Source of the DNA: Deltaproteobacteria bacterium
Lineage (GTDB): Bacteria; Desulfobacterota; DSM-4660; Desulfatiglandales; B25-G16
Assembly (NCBI GenBank): GCA_019310725.1
Contig: JAFDDT010000005.1
Location: 1-55,247, forward strand
Direction: 5' to 3'
Length of the DNA stretch: 55,247 nt
The translations under genes were made by a program, and so were the position numbers. This document shows, piece after piece, positions 7,169 through 15,337 of the stretch. A model generated the notes under the pieces. It searched no databases. It had not been told where the DNA came from and worked only from the letters and a program-made list of their open reading frames with translations. The number at the start of each line of letters is the position of its first letter. The stretch's first letter is position 1.

Positions 7169-8029
7169 ATGGAGCAACAATTCGACTACCATAAAGAAAA
7201 TCTCTTGATAGTTGACGACGAGATAGAAATAGGGAAAATAGTACAGGATCTACTTGCAAAACTGGGATTCAATACTGGATTCGCCGGTAACGGGAAGAAT
7301 GCGTTAGAGAAGCTTCGCAACGAAGACTACACCTTTTTGATTACTGATATAAATATTCCGAAACTCAACGGCATTGAATTGATAAAAATAGTCAAGAAAG
7401 AAATACCCAGGATCAATATTATTGCCATGACCGGCTACGATAAAGACTACACCTATATGGACGTTATTAACGCTGGAGCAACTGATTTTATCAGTAAACC
7501 CTTCAAAATTGACGAGATGGAGGCCAAAATAAAGAGGATCCTTATTGAGACAGAGAATCTCAATGAATTGGCCAGGCTCTCAATAACCGATAATCTTACC
7601 GGTCTTTATAACCAGCGGCATTTTTACAACAGGCTGAAAGAGGAGATTGAGCGTGCAAATCGCCAGAAGCATCCTCTGTCTCTAATTCTTTTGGACCTAG
7701 ACAATTTCAAATATTTTAACGATAAATATGGTCATCTTGCTGGCGATCAGATGCTTGCGGGAGCAGGGAAGGTCATTCTTTCAAACATCCGCGACAGTGT
7801 AGATACTGCTTTCAGATACGGAGGCGATGAGTTCGCTGTTATTCTGGTTGAGGCTGATACCGCGATCGCACAAACCATAAGCGAGAGGCTGAGGAAAGGA
7901 TTTCAGCAAGACAGTGCGGTTACTGCAAGTATAGGTTTTGCAACATATAAGAAGGGAATGAAGCTCAATGAGCTGATTGGTTTGGCTGACAAGGATCTCT
8001 ATTCTACAAAGAATAACAAGCGCTACTGA
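7169..8029 (+). CDS. Response regulator with GGDEF (diguanylate cyclase) output domain
   Basis: A receiver domain (about 10-125) has the acidic pair DDE (16-18), the phosphoacceptor Asp60 in LITDINIPK, and Lys110 in SKPF. A GGDEF domain (about 135-285) has LLDLDNFKYFND and an intact YGGDEFAV (GGDEF 218-222), so cyclic-di-GMP synthesis is expected. The inhibitory RxxD I-site is not canonical: the four residues at the expected position read DSVD. No histidine kinase lies beside it, so its input is unknown. It follows miaB by 29 nt and may be co-transcribed. Confidence 0.9.
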   Translation: MEQQFDYHKENLLIVDDEIEIGKIVQDLLAKLGFNTGFAGNGKNALEKLRNEDYTFLITDINIPKLNGIELIKIVKKEIPRINIIAMTGYDKDYTYMDVINAGATDFISKPFKIDEMEAKIKRILIETENLNELARLSITDNLTGLYNQRHFYNRLKEEIERANRQKHPLSLILLDLDNFKYFNDKYGHLAGDQMLAGAGKVILSNIRDSVDTAFRYGGDEFAVILVEADTAIAQTISERLRKGFQQDSAVTASIGFATYKKGMKLNELIGLADKDLYSTKNNKRY

Positions 8030-8154
8030 TAGTATTTGTGGTTTATCTTGAGTCTGATAATATATATTATGTAAACTAAGAAATATATTGACTTTTTTCC
8101 TCTCTTATATCATCATCGCGCTACCGTATTAAATAATCGGAGGTTATCAGTTTA

Positions 8155-8244
8155 ATGAGCAGTGTCGTAAAAAAAAGAAAGAAAAAAATAACAAAACACA
8201 AGCATCGGAAATTAAAAAAATCAATGCGCCACAAGAACAAGTAA
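8155..8244 (+). CDS. AURKAIP1/COX24-type small basic protein (29 aa)
   Basis: Too short for the track. ATG 8155 to TAA 8244 encodes a 29-residue, very basic peptide beginning MSSVVKKRKKKITKHKHRK and ending in SMRHKNK. This matches the short AURKAIP1/COX24-domain proteins of bacteria (typical form KKRRKKMxKHKxRKxRxRxRHKxK), related to small ribosome-associated proteins. CGGAGG lies about 11 nt upstream of the ATG. Both flanks are non-coding and the gene stands alone between the GGDEF gene and the convergent dehydrogenase. Assigned by pattern, but the pattern is distinctive. Confidence 0.8.
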   Translation: MSSVVKKRKKKITKHKHRKLKKSMRHKNK

Positions 8245-8263
8245 TAGAAAAATCTTCTTTCCC

Positions 8264-9112
8264 CTAGTACCAACCCCTACCGGTCTTTTTTCCCAAGTTA
8301 CCTGCCCTCACCATCGTCTTTAACAGACCGGGAGAAACCCATTTGTTTTCCTTGTTGAGTTCCTTGTAAAGGTATTCACTTACAAAATATGCGATATCAA
8401 TACCGGTCAAATCCATCAATTCAAAGGGTCCCATGGGATAATTGAGCCCGTTTTTCACGGCCACATCCACATCCTCGATGGATGCAATACCTTCCTCCAC
8501 AATCCTTATCGCCTCTAGCATGTGAGGAATCATTATCCTATTAACGATAAAGCCCGGCGAATCCTTTTTTACTTCCACGGTTATCTTGCCCAGTTTTTGG
8601 GCAAATTCGGTGGTCGTTTTGATTGTTTCATCGCTGGTTGAATAACCCCTAATTATCTCAACAAGTCTCATTAATGGAACTGGATTAAAAAAATGCATTC
8701 CACAGACCTTATCAGGCCTCTTCGTGCTCGCTGCTATTTCTGTTATAGACATAGATGAGGTATTGGTCGCCAAGATCACCTCAGGTCTACACAGTTCATC
8801 TAGCTCCTTGAAAACCGCCTTTTTGAGATCTAAGTCTTCAATAACAGCCTCTATGATGAGGTCAGCACCCTTGAGGTCTGCCATGTCTACGCTACCTTTT
8901 ATTCGCCCGAGGATTGCATCTTTCTCATTGGCATCCATCTTTCCTTTTTCCACACTCCTGGCAAGAAAAGCTTGTATCTTTTTCATGCCCCCTTCCACAA
9001 ATCTCATCTCAATATCTCTCATGATAACATCGCACCCTATCTGGGCTGCGATCTGAGCAATGCCATTACCCATGGTGCCTGCTCCAACTACACCTATCTT
9101 TTTGATTGCCAT
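8264..9112 (-). CDS. hbd: 3-hydroxyacyl-CoA (3-hydroxybutyryl-CoA) dehydrogenase
   Basis: NAD(P)-dependent interconversion of 3-hydroxyacyl-CoA and acetoacyl-CoA in fatty-acid or butyrate-type metabolism. The Rossmann loop GAGTMGNGIAQ (10-20) is intact, ATNTSSMSITEIA and the catalytic-His segment MHFFNPVPLMRLVEII are present, and the C-terminal domain ends with GPFELMDLTGID and GRGWY. At 282 residues it is the stand-alone form without crotonase domain. The start is firm: GGAGGG lies 4-5 nt before the ATG. It is monocistronic here, with no thiolase or crotonase gene adjacent. Confidence 0.94.
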   Translation of the reverse strand: MAIKKIGVVGAGTMGNGIAQIAAQIGCDVIMRDIEMRFVEGGMKKIQAFLARSVEKGKMDANEKDAILGRIKGSVDMADLKGADLIIEAVIEDLDLKKAVFKELDELCRPEVILATNTSSMSITEIAASTKRPDKVCGMHFFNPVPLMRLVEIIRGYSTSDETIKTTTEFAQKLGKITVEVKKDSPGFIVNRIMIPHMLEAIRIVEEGIASIEDVDVAVKNGLNYPMGPFELMDLTGIDIAYFVSEYLYKELNKENKWVSPGLLKTMVRAGNLGKKTGRGWY

Positions 9113-9301
9113 AATCCCTCCTCTCTTAATACGTTGAATACAATTGAATTAATGTATCACATTACCTTTATTCAATAACTATTACAAATTTTAGATGTAT
9201 ATCAGCAGTGGTATTGAACACACAAAACACACCCCATTTTGAAACTGACGTCCTTCTAACACATTCAGGGGTCGATAACAAGACATTCGTAACATTCACG
9301 T

Positions 9302-10396
9302 TCACCCAACCATCAGCTTTCTTACCCTATTATCAAGGTATCTGGAAAGGTTAATAGAGGTTTTTGGCGACCACCCAAAAGACTGTTTCCAAACATCGCC
9401 ACTTTCCATGCAGAGATAGATCCCTAAATCCTCATGCCATTTTTTTAATCTTTCCGCTAACTTAGAATACATTTCAATTCTAATTGGCTTAAAATATCTG
9501 AGTTTTCTGTCCAAACCAGTAACAAATTCGCCATCAAAAATCTTTGTTTTCGGAAATCTTCTCTTAATGGCCCATTTAAGGGCTGGCATGTATCTAAAAG
9601 AACCAAGGCTTATCCAGATTATTGATTCCGGATCAATATATTTCTCTAAAAGCCTGACTGGCTCTTCCAGGTCCTCATCCCACCTCGGATAGTAAAACAA
9701 AGGATCAAAATGAAAAGCCAGCACAAAGCCGGCTTTTTGGCAGTCATGGGCGGCGAGAATCCTCTCTCTCAGGCTCGCTGTCTTACGTTCTTCACCAGTT
9801 ACGACACGAGGGCTATTAAGAGACCATGCGACAACGATCCTTTCTCGATGTATGCTTTTGAGTAGCGATTGCACCGAAGAGGTCTTTGTCTTTAGCTCTA
9901 GGATACAGTTTTTCCTATGAGAAAAGACAGGAAGCAGATAATCAGTCCATCCGGTAAGGTAATTGAGCGCGAGGCTGTCAGTAAACTCCCCGGTCCCGAT
10001 CCTGAATATCCTCCCAGGAAAGCTATCGATATATTCGCCTATTTCATCGAGTTTCTCTGGCAGGTTAGTATAAACCCTCAGTGATGGTTGATTAATATAG
10101 GATTGAAGAAAGCAATAACTGCAGTCCATGGGACAGTTAATACCGATATTTAGTATCTGGTAGCCGCAGCAAATATATCTTTTTGTCCCCGGACAAGGTT
10201 TGAGAAACTCCCCTTTGTGATGGATGATCCGGAGGGATTCCTTGTCCATCTCTTCGGTACCCTCAGGTAAAGCCAAATCGTGTGAATCAACAAGTTCTTT
10301 CGGTATATCCGGTAACCTCTTAGGTATCACTTTAGCAAGGGAGTCGCTCTCAGCTCCCCTTTCAATCAAAATCCGCCTGATTGTAAATTGTTTCAT
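9302..10396 (-). CDS. SPL-like radical SAM protein (COG1533 type)
   Basis: A radical SAM enzyme of the spore-photoproduct-lyase-like family, 364 residues. The cluster motif is CPMDCSYCFLQ (Cys88, Cys92, Cys95), including the Tyr before the last Cys also found in true SPL. The region that in Bacillus SPL holds the H-donor cysteine (ACTSD...) reads GTGEFTDSLALNYLTG, with no cysteine, so I do not expect genuine spore-photoproduct repair, and nothing else here suggests sporulation. Extra cysteines occur in CPGTKRYICCGY (68-79). It lies 167 bp downstream of, and in the same direction as, an orphan ParB-like gene. Substrate unknown. Confidence 0.8.
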   Translation of the reverse strand: MKQFTIRRILIERGAESDSLAKVIPKRLPDIPKELVDSHDLALPEGTEEMDKESLRIIHHKGEFLKPCPGTKRYICCGYQILNIGINCPMDCSYCFLQSYINQPSLRVYTNLPEKLDEIGEYIDSFPGRIFRIGTGEFTDSLALNYLTGWTDYLLPVFSHRKNCILELKTKTSSVQSLLKSIHRERIVVAWSLNSPRVVTGEERKTASLRERILAAHDCQKAGFVLAFHFDPLFYYPRWDEDLEEPVRLLEKYIDPESIIWISLGSFRYMPALKWAIKRRFPKTKIFDGEFVTGLDRKLRYFKPIRIEMYSKLAERLKKWHEDLGIYLCMESGDVWKQSFGWSPKTSINLSRYLDNRVRKLMVG

Positions 10397-10563
10397 CGTC
10401 TAAATAGTGTCAGTAGTCTGTTGTCAGTCGTTAGTCGCTTTTTAATATTTTCTAACCCCGGTACCTTTTCTTCAACGCCACATGCATTCTTAACTAGAGT
10501 GTTTAATGATGGTTTAAGTTTTCAATAAAACTGGGACCTTCTGCTACGGACAACTAACAACTT

Positions 10564-11556
10564 TCAATGGACATTACCATTGCTAGTTTTCCAAAAATCT
10601 GTAACCCTTTCTAATCCAGATAAGCTATATAAATCAGCTAACTTCTCTTTGAGCTCTTTTCCTTTTGTAAAAACTATTTCAAGCCTATAATTAATACCCT
10701 CAAAAGATGGCGGGGGGATTATTTTCACCCTTTCAGGAAGAGGGAGCGCAGAAACGCCCTTGATAAATTCACTTTCTGCCTTCATAAGAGATGGAAATCG
10801 TCTTGTTTTGAGTACTTTCACTATGGTCTTCAATTTTTGGGGGTTGCTCATCCTATTACTGTGCAAAATCTCTGTGACTTCTCTTTCATTTATAACCTCC
10901 TCTATTGACCGCCCTTCCCTGCTGGCAATTTCCATTATCCACTGAATGGCTTCCCATTGTTGATTGAAACTCCATTTGAAGGCCATGAATAACTCATTGA
11001 TCTTTAGGCGATCCTTTGTATCAAGGCTCATCATTGGGCCCGCTACTCTTAGTGACAGCCTCTCCGCGGAAATAGAGTGCCTTATTGGCTCCTCAAGCCC
11101 CTCCAAACCCAGGAATAGCTTTAGTGTTTGTCTGTTGGCGGGGATATCTAGCATGGGCATGAATTGTGTTATTATTTGTTCATGCTCAACGAAACGGGTA
11201 AGCCTCTGCAAAACCATTGCCTTTTCAATCGCATTCATTTTTCGTTGAAGGAGATTGTCATATAGGTTGAGCAAAAATGCCTTAAAGGGAGGATAACCAT
11301 GGGGCAACACCTGGCAGACTATATCGGACCATCCTAACTCCTTTGCCGCCAGTAATCTGCGATATCCTGCGACCACTGTGTAGTGGCTCTCTGAATCTTC
11401 CATCAAGTAAGGCGGGTTTAGCACACCAAATTCCTCAATGGAGGCCTTAAGTTGCTCCAGCCTGAAATCAAAGCTCATACAAAACCTACCTGGATCCAGA
11501 TCAATTTCCCATAGAGCTATCTTTACAGGGGTGCTTTCTAATGAATTTTTTTCCAT
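10564..11556 (-). CDS. ParB/Spo0J-like N-terminal domain protein, orphan
   Basis: About 330 residues. I start at ATG 11556 (MEKNSLEST), which has GGAGGTGATT just upstream, rather than the track's 11574. The ParB N-terminal fold is clear: GVLNPPYLMED, then VVAGYRRLLAAKELGW (GxRR box), then YDNLLQRKMNAIEKAMVL, matching the ENLQRxxLNPIEEA motif of CTP-binding ParB proteins. A helix-turn-helix-like middle follows (PANRQTLKLFLGL). The C-terminal 100 residues (MKAESEFIKGV... onward) match nothing I know and could bind a partner. There is no parA here, and the neighbour is an SPL-like radical SAM gene, so chromosome partition is not the obvious role. Confidence 0.75.
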   Translation of the reverse strand: MEKNSLESTPVKIALWEIDLDPGRFCMSFDFRLEQLKASIEEFGVLNPPYLMEDSESHYTVVAGYRRLLAAKELGWSDIVCQVLPHGYPPFKAFLLNLYDNLLQRKMNAIEKAMVLQRLTRFVEHEQIITQFMPMLDIPANRQTLKLFLGLEGLEEPIRHSISAERLSLRVAGPMMSLDTKDRLKINELFMAFKWSFNQQWEAIQWIMEIASREGRSIEEVINEREVTEILHSNRMSNPQKLKTIVKVLKTRRFPSLMKAESEFIKGVSALPLPERVKIIPPPSFEGINYRLEIVFTKGKELKEKLADLYSLSGLERVTDFWKTSNGNVH

Positions 11557-11831
11557 TCTAATCACCTCCAACAAGGGTCTCTGTCTAATACTATGAGCCC
11601 CTTACCAGTTGGCAAAATCGTTTACAAGGAGCAAAGGTCTTGGCGTTTCAATAACAACCTCTTCTCAAGAACCTTATAACCTACCTGGGGAATGATTTCT
11701 CAAAAGGAGGCAGTGAGATAGGAACTACTTAACAAATATCTTGTAACTATTCGTAATAACATAGATATTCTTTGGTATTCAAAAAAGCGTTGACAAACGA
11801 TTCACAACAAAGTAAACAGGACATTAGAAAC

Positions 11832-11918
11832 GGCAAGTAGGAGTTTAAAATTTCTTTGCCCGGCAGAAATGCTTTTTTCAACCTGTTTTCTCCAGAGATC
11901 TCTACTTGCCTTTTTTTT
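11832..11918 (+). terminator. Terminator-like hairpin 1 in the liv leader
   Basis: GGCAAGTAG (11832-11840) is perfectly complementary to CTACTTGCC (11902-11910), immediately followed by eight T residues. The enclosed 60 nt can form its own smaller stem, ATTTCT/AGAAAT around TGCCCGGCA. Placed in the 5' leader, it could act as an attenuator. Confidence 0.5.
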
Positions 11919-11940
11919 CAAAGGTTTCAGGGAATCTCAA

Positions 11941-11978
11941 AAGGCCTGCCATGTGAACTTCACATACGGGCTTTTCTT
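11941..11978 (+). terminator. Terminator-like hairpin 2 in the liv leader
   Basis: ATGTG (11951-11955) pairs with CACAT (11961-11965) and an outer AAAGGCC pairs with GGGCTTTT with one bulge, ending in a T-rich run. Weaker than hairpin 1. Confidence 0.35.
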
Positions 11979-12060
11979 GTATTTATTGCTATGGTTTATT
12001 TCCTAAATAAACCACTAACCACATTTTTCCAACGAAAAACTCAAAAAGGGAGGAAGAATC

Positions 12061-13341
12061 ATGAAAAGAAACTATTTAAAAACTGCTATGATTTTTTTTG
12101 CATGCTTTGGTTTTCTTTTGGCAACGAATGCGTTAGCAGCACCAAAAAAAATAGTCATTGGGCACCCGGCATGCCTCTCAGGAAAGTATGCAAAGGCAGG
12201 TGAACAGGCCATTGGAGGAGTAAAGGCGTGTATTGATTGGGTGAACAATGTCTATGGTGGCGTTCAAGTAGCAGGGAAAAAGCTCCCACTTGCATACAAA
12301 TACTACGATTGTGAGTCCAAAAAAGAGGCTGTCACAAGCCTTATTGCGCGGTTGATAACTGTCAACAAAGTGAACGTTGTTTTCTCCGCATATAGCTCGG
12401 GGCTCACGCTTAGGGGAGCTCCTGTGGCCGAAAGCCATGGAATGCTCTACATGGATCATGGGGGCGCGAACAACAAAATATTCCGGCAGGGTTTCAAATA
12501 CATAGTCCAAACCATTGGACCTGCCACCAACTATCACCAGGGAACACTCAATATGATTCAAAAGGTTGACCCCAAGGCCAAGAAGGTTGCACTGGCCTAT
12601 GAGGATTCAGAGTTTGCAAAAATGGTGATGCATGGGGCAGAAGGACATGCCAAAAAACTCGGTTTTAATGTTGTTTTTAAGCGGACGTATCCAAAGGGTG
12701 TAACAGATCTGACCCCCTTGCTCTCAGCTTTGAAAGCGAGCAAACCAGACTTCATTATCGGCGGGGGTCACTTTGAGGATGGCCAGCTTTTTAACAGACA
12801 GATGGCTGATCTGGATATAGATGTTAAAGCCCTATCTTTGATAGCAGCAGCAACACTGCCTGCCTTCTATAAAGCATTAACAAGTATGGCAGAAGGTGTT
12901 ATGGGACCTTCACATTGGGAATACGGCGTAAAATACTCGGTTGAGGAGGCTAAGAAAGTGGGATTGAATTGGATTGGACCAGACCAGGATGAATTTGTAG
13001 CCCTTTTTAAAAAGGCCTTGGGCAAAGAGATTATCCCGGATTATCATGCTGCAGAAGCAGGCGCCCAAGTGTTAGCCTATGTATTAGCTGTGGAGAAGGC
13101 AGATTCCCTTGATACGCGAAAAGTGAGGGCGGCCCTTGGCGATCTCACCTTTATGTCGTTTTATGGTGGCTGGGATGTTGACGACACAGGACTTCAGGTT
13201 GGGCATTCAATGGTGGACGTGCAATGGCAGATGGGCAAACGAATTATAGTCTGGCCTAAAGAAGCCCAAACCGGGGACGTAGCTTACCCCATGCCTACTT
13301 TCGCCGAAAAAGCAAGGGGGAAGGTAGCACTTCCAAGATAA
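12061..13341 (+). CDS. livK: Periplasmic substrate-binding protein of a HAAT-family ABC transporter
   Basis: 426 residues with a clear signal peptide: basic MKRNYLK, hydrophobic core to about residue 20, and ANALA cleavage context near residue 26. The mature part starts IVIGHPACLSGKYAKAGEQA, the type I periplasmic binding fold start of amino-acid/amide (LivK/AmiC/UrtA-like) receptors, and shows YDCESKKEAVTSL and a long C-terminal lobe. First gene of a complete five-gene transporter. GGGAGGAAG precedes the ATG. The ligand (branched-chain amino acid, amide or other) cannot be read from the sequence. Confidence 0.9.
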   Translation: MKRNYLKTAMIFFACFGFLLATNALAAPKKIVIGHPACLSGKYAKAGEQAIGGVKACIDWVNNVYGGVQVAGKKLPLAYKYYDCESKKEAVTSLIARLITVNKVNVVFSAYSSGLTLRGAPVAESHGMLYMDHGGANNKIFRQGFKYIVQTIGPATNYHQGTLNMIQKVDPKAKKVALAYEDSEFAKMVMHGAEGHAKKLGFNVVFKRTYPKGVTDLTPLLSALKASKPDFIIGGGHFEDGQLFNRQMADLDIDVKALSLIAAATLPAFYKALTSMAEGVMGPSHWEYGVKYSVEEAKKVGLNWIGPDQDEFVALFKKALGKEIIPDYHAAEAGAQVLAYVLAVEKADSLDTRKVRAALGDLTFMSFYGGWDVDDTGLQVGHSMVDVQWQMGKRIIVWPKEAQTGDVAYPMPTFAEKARGKVALPR

Positions 13342-13352
13342 AAAACATAATC

Positions 13353-13394
13353 GCCCTCTATCAAAAAAGATCTCTTGGTGGGGGGCAATTTTTA
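13353..13394 (+). terminator. Intrinsic terminator between the binding protein and first permease
   Basis: GCCCTCTATCA (13353-13363) pairs with TGGTGGGGGGC (13376-13386), allowing G-U pairs, loop about 12 nt, followed by AATTTTTA. It lies 11 nt beyond the livK-like stop and about 50 nt before livH, so it likely makes the receptor message more abundant than the permease messages. Confidence 0.6.
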
Positions 13395-13443
13395 TCTCAT
13401 GAAAAGAACGCTCTAAAAGCAATAATTATGAGGGAATGATAGA

Positions 13444-14331
13444 ATGCTCTTAGAACAGCTAAGCGGCAATCTCATCCAGGGCATTATACTGGGTGCGGTT
13501 TATGGTATGGCTACCATGGGCCTCAGCCTTATCTTTGGCGTCCTTAAGGTTGTTAATGTGGGGCACGGGGCCTTTATTATGGTTGGGGCATTTGTTACCC
13601 TCTGGCTATTCAATGCCCTTGGAATCAATCCAATAATTGCTCTCCCTGGTGCCTTTGTCATAGGTATGGGACTGGGCCTTATATTTTACTATACAACCAT
13701 GCAGCGGTTAATCAAGGCCCCAGAGCTTGCCACTCTGTTGGCCACTTTTTCCATCGGGATATTACTTGAAGAGCTTGTGAAGCTTATCTTCGGATCGGAA
13801 TTTCGCGGCTATAATTGGGTTGTAGGCAAAATAGACATTGGTGTAACAGTTTTGCCCCTGTCAAAATTGTATGCCTGCATTGGCAGTGTAATTATCGCCC
13901 TTCTTCTCTACTTGTGGTTCAAGAAGACTCGAGCAGGATCAGCCATACGAAGTGTTGTCGAGGATAGCGAAGGAGCGAGAGTGTGCGGTGTAAATGTGGG
14001 AGGGGCCTATGCCTTGAGCTTTGCATTGGGAATTGGGCTAACTGTTTCAAGTGGTGTGCTTCTCACCATGTTTATCCCGGTTGGCATCAATCCTTATATG
14101 GGAGGAGGATATACGCTGAAGGCATTTGTTATTGCTGTCTTGGGCGGTCTTTCATCTCCCTATGGGGCGTTTTTCGGGGGACTGGTCTTTGGGTTAATTG
14201 AGAATGGATCCTACACGCTATTTGCCTTAATCCCTGGGGTGGAACCGTTTGCCCTGACGCGGTTTTTGTCTTTTGTGATATTATTGGCCATACTTCTTAT
14301 TAAACCGACTGGACTTCTGAGTACAAAATGA
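13444..14331 (+). CDS. livH: HAAT-family ABC transporter permease (LivH-like)
   Basis: Inner-membrane permease of 295 residues with about eight hydrophobic segments. It begins with the typical GNLIQGIILGAVYGMATMGL and LIFGVLKVVNVGHGAF motif of LivH proteins, and contains the conserved AVLGGLSSPYGAF loop near the end. Four nucleotides overlap the next permease gene (14328-14331), so the two are translationally coupled. It probably pairs with the LivM-like protein as a heterodimeric channel. Confidence 0.94.
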   Translation: MLLEQLSGNLIQGIILGAVYGMATMGLSLIFGVLKVVNVGHGAFIMVGAFVTLWLFNALGINPIIALPGAFVIGMGLGLIFYYTTMQRLIKAPELATLLATFSIGILLEELVKLIFGSEFRGYNWVVGKIDIGVTVLPLSKLYACIGSVIIALLLYLWFKKTRAGSAIRSVVEDSEGARVCGVNVGGAYALSFALGIGLTVSSGVLLTMFIPVGINPYMGGGYTLKAFVIAVLGGLSSPYGAFFGGLVFGLIENGSYTLFALIPGVEPFALTRFLSFVILLAILLIKPTGLLSTK

Positions 14332-15329
14332 AAAAAGAAATCACTAAGTACTATCCTTTGATACCTGTATTTGCAGCATACCTTTTGCTTTTTTTAATCG
14401 GTAGAAACATTTCTGGGATGTGGCAATTGGTGGCTATGCTCTTATTCTACTGTGCCCTTGGACAGGCGTTTAATATTTTCCTCGGCATGACCGGGTACGT
14501 AGATTTTGGTTATGTTGCTTTTATGGGTATTGGAACCTACGGGATGGCACTGGCAATTACAAAACTTGCCCATATTGAAGGGCTGGGAATAGGAATTATC
14601 ATAATCGGTTTTATCCTGGCATTATTAATGTCCACCCTGTTGTCTGTGGCTGTGGGGGCAGTCGCGCTGAGACTTCGAGGGGCTTACTTTGCCATTGCCA
14701 CAATCGGTGTGAATGAAGGGTTCCGGTTTCTTATTGAAGGGGCAAGAATATGGAATGGTTCTGAGGGTCTAATATTTACTGCCCAACTCAACGAGATCCT
14801 TGGAAGAGAAGCCGCCAGTAGTCTAATGACCTATTGGGCTGACATCATGGTGCTTATCATTGCGGCATTGGCTGCTTTTGTAACCCTATATTACATGAGA
14901 AGCAAGATCGGCTATGCACTAACCGCCTTAAGAGAAGATGAAGATGCTGCCAAGGTGATGGGCATCAATGTTACCAAATACAAGATTATAGCTTTCATCA
15001 CAAGCGCCTGTTTTGCGGGTCTGGTAGGAGCCACTTCATGGGCGTTAAAAACCCCTTATGTATTTCCGCCCGAGGTTTTTGAGATCCATTATACAATAGA
15101 GGCTATTATTATTGTTCTCCTTGGCGGTGCCGGCACCCTTTTAGGGCCTGTCGCAGGCGGGCTTATCTATGGCATTTCAAAATATTATCTCGCGATATTC
15201 ATGCCGGGATTTCAGCTACTGATTTTTGCGCCAATTATCATCATCATTATTGTGTTATTCCCAGAGGGGGTGGTCGGGATGTTAAAATACAGGTTGAAGG
15301 ATTCAGCTCTAGCCAGGTTTATTATTTAG
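14328..15329 (+). CDS. livM: HAAT-family ABC transporter permease (LivM-like)
   Basis: 333 residues, multiple hydrophobic segments, the second permease of the system. Diagnostic stretches are FLGMTGYVDFGYVAFMGIG near residue 55, the coupling-loop region LTALREDEDAAKVMGINVTKYK, and IEAIIIVLLGGAGTLLGPVAG toward the C-terminus. The start overlaps the end of livH by 4 bp (ATGA), and the stop is 8 nt before the first ATPase gene. Confidence 0.94.
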   Translation: MKKEITKYYPLIPVFAAYLLLFLIGRNISGMWQLVAMLLFYCALGQAFNIFLGMTGYVDFGYVAFMGIGTYGMALAITKLAHIEGLGIGIIIIGFILALLMSTLLSVAVGAVALRLRGAYFAIATIGVNEGFRFLIEGARIWNGSEGLIFTAQLNEILGREAASSLMTYWADIMVLIIAALAAFVTLYYMRSKIGYALTALREDEDAAKVMGINVTKYKIIAFITSACFAGLVGATSWALKTPYVFPPEVFEIHYTIEAIIIVLLGGAGTLLGPVAGGLIYGISKYYLAIFMPGFQLLIFAPIIIIIIVLFPEGVVGMLKYRLKDSALARFII

Positions 15330-15337
15330 GTGACGAT

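Larger units (their letters stand above)
11557..12060 (+). promoter_or_regulatory. 504-bp upstream region and structured leader of the liv operon
   Basis: The gap between the divergent parB-like gene and the binding-protein gene. A candidate promoter is TTGACA (11790-11795), a 17-nt spacer, then TAAACA (11813-11818); the -10 is weak. Downstream come two terminator-like hairpins (listed separately), then GGGAGGAAG before the ATG at 12061. The arrangement suggests a roughly 240-nt leader subject to attenuation. I recognise no known riboswitch class in it. The part from 11557 to 11780 has no feature I can name. Confidence 0.4.

Noticed and set aside
9302-10396. Bona fide spore photoproduct lyase
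   Set aside because: The H-donor cysteine segment is not conserved and no sporulation gene is in the window; kept as SPL-like only.
11557-12060. Known riboswitch in the liv leader
   Set aside because: I could not match the sequence to any riboswitch consensus I know; only terminator-like hairpins are supportable.
12178-12561. 127-residue minus ORF inside the livK gene
   Set aside because: Antisense to a binding-protein gene with signal peptide and family motifs; no recognisable content.
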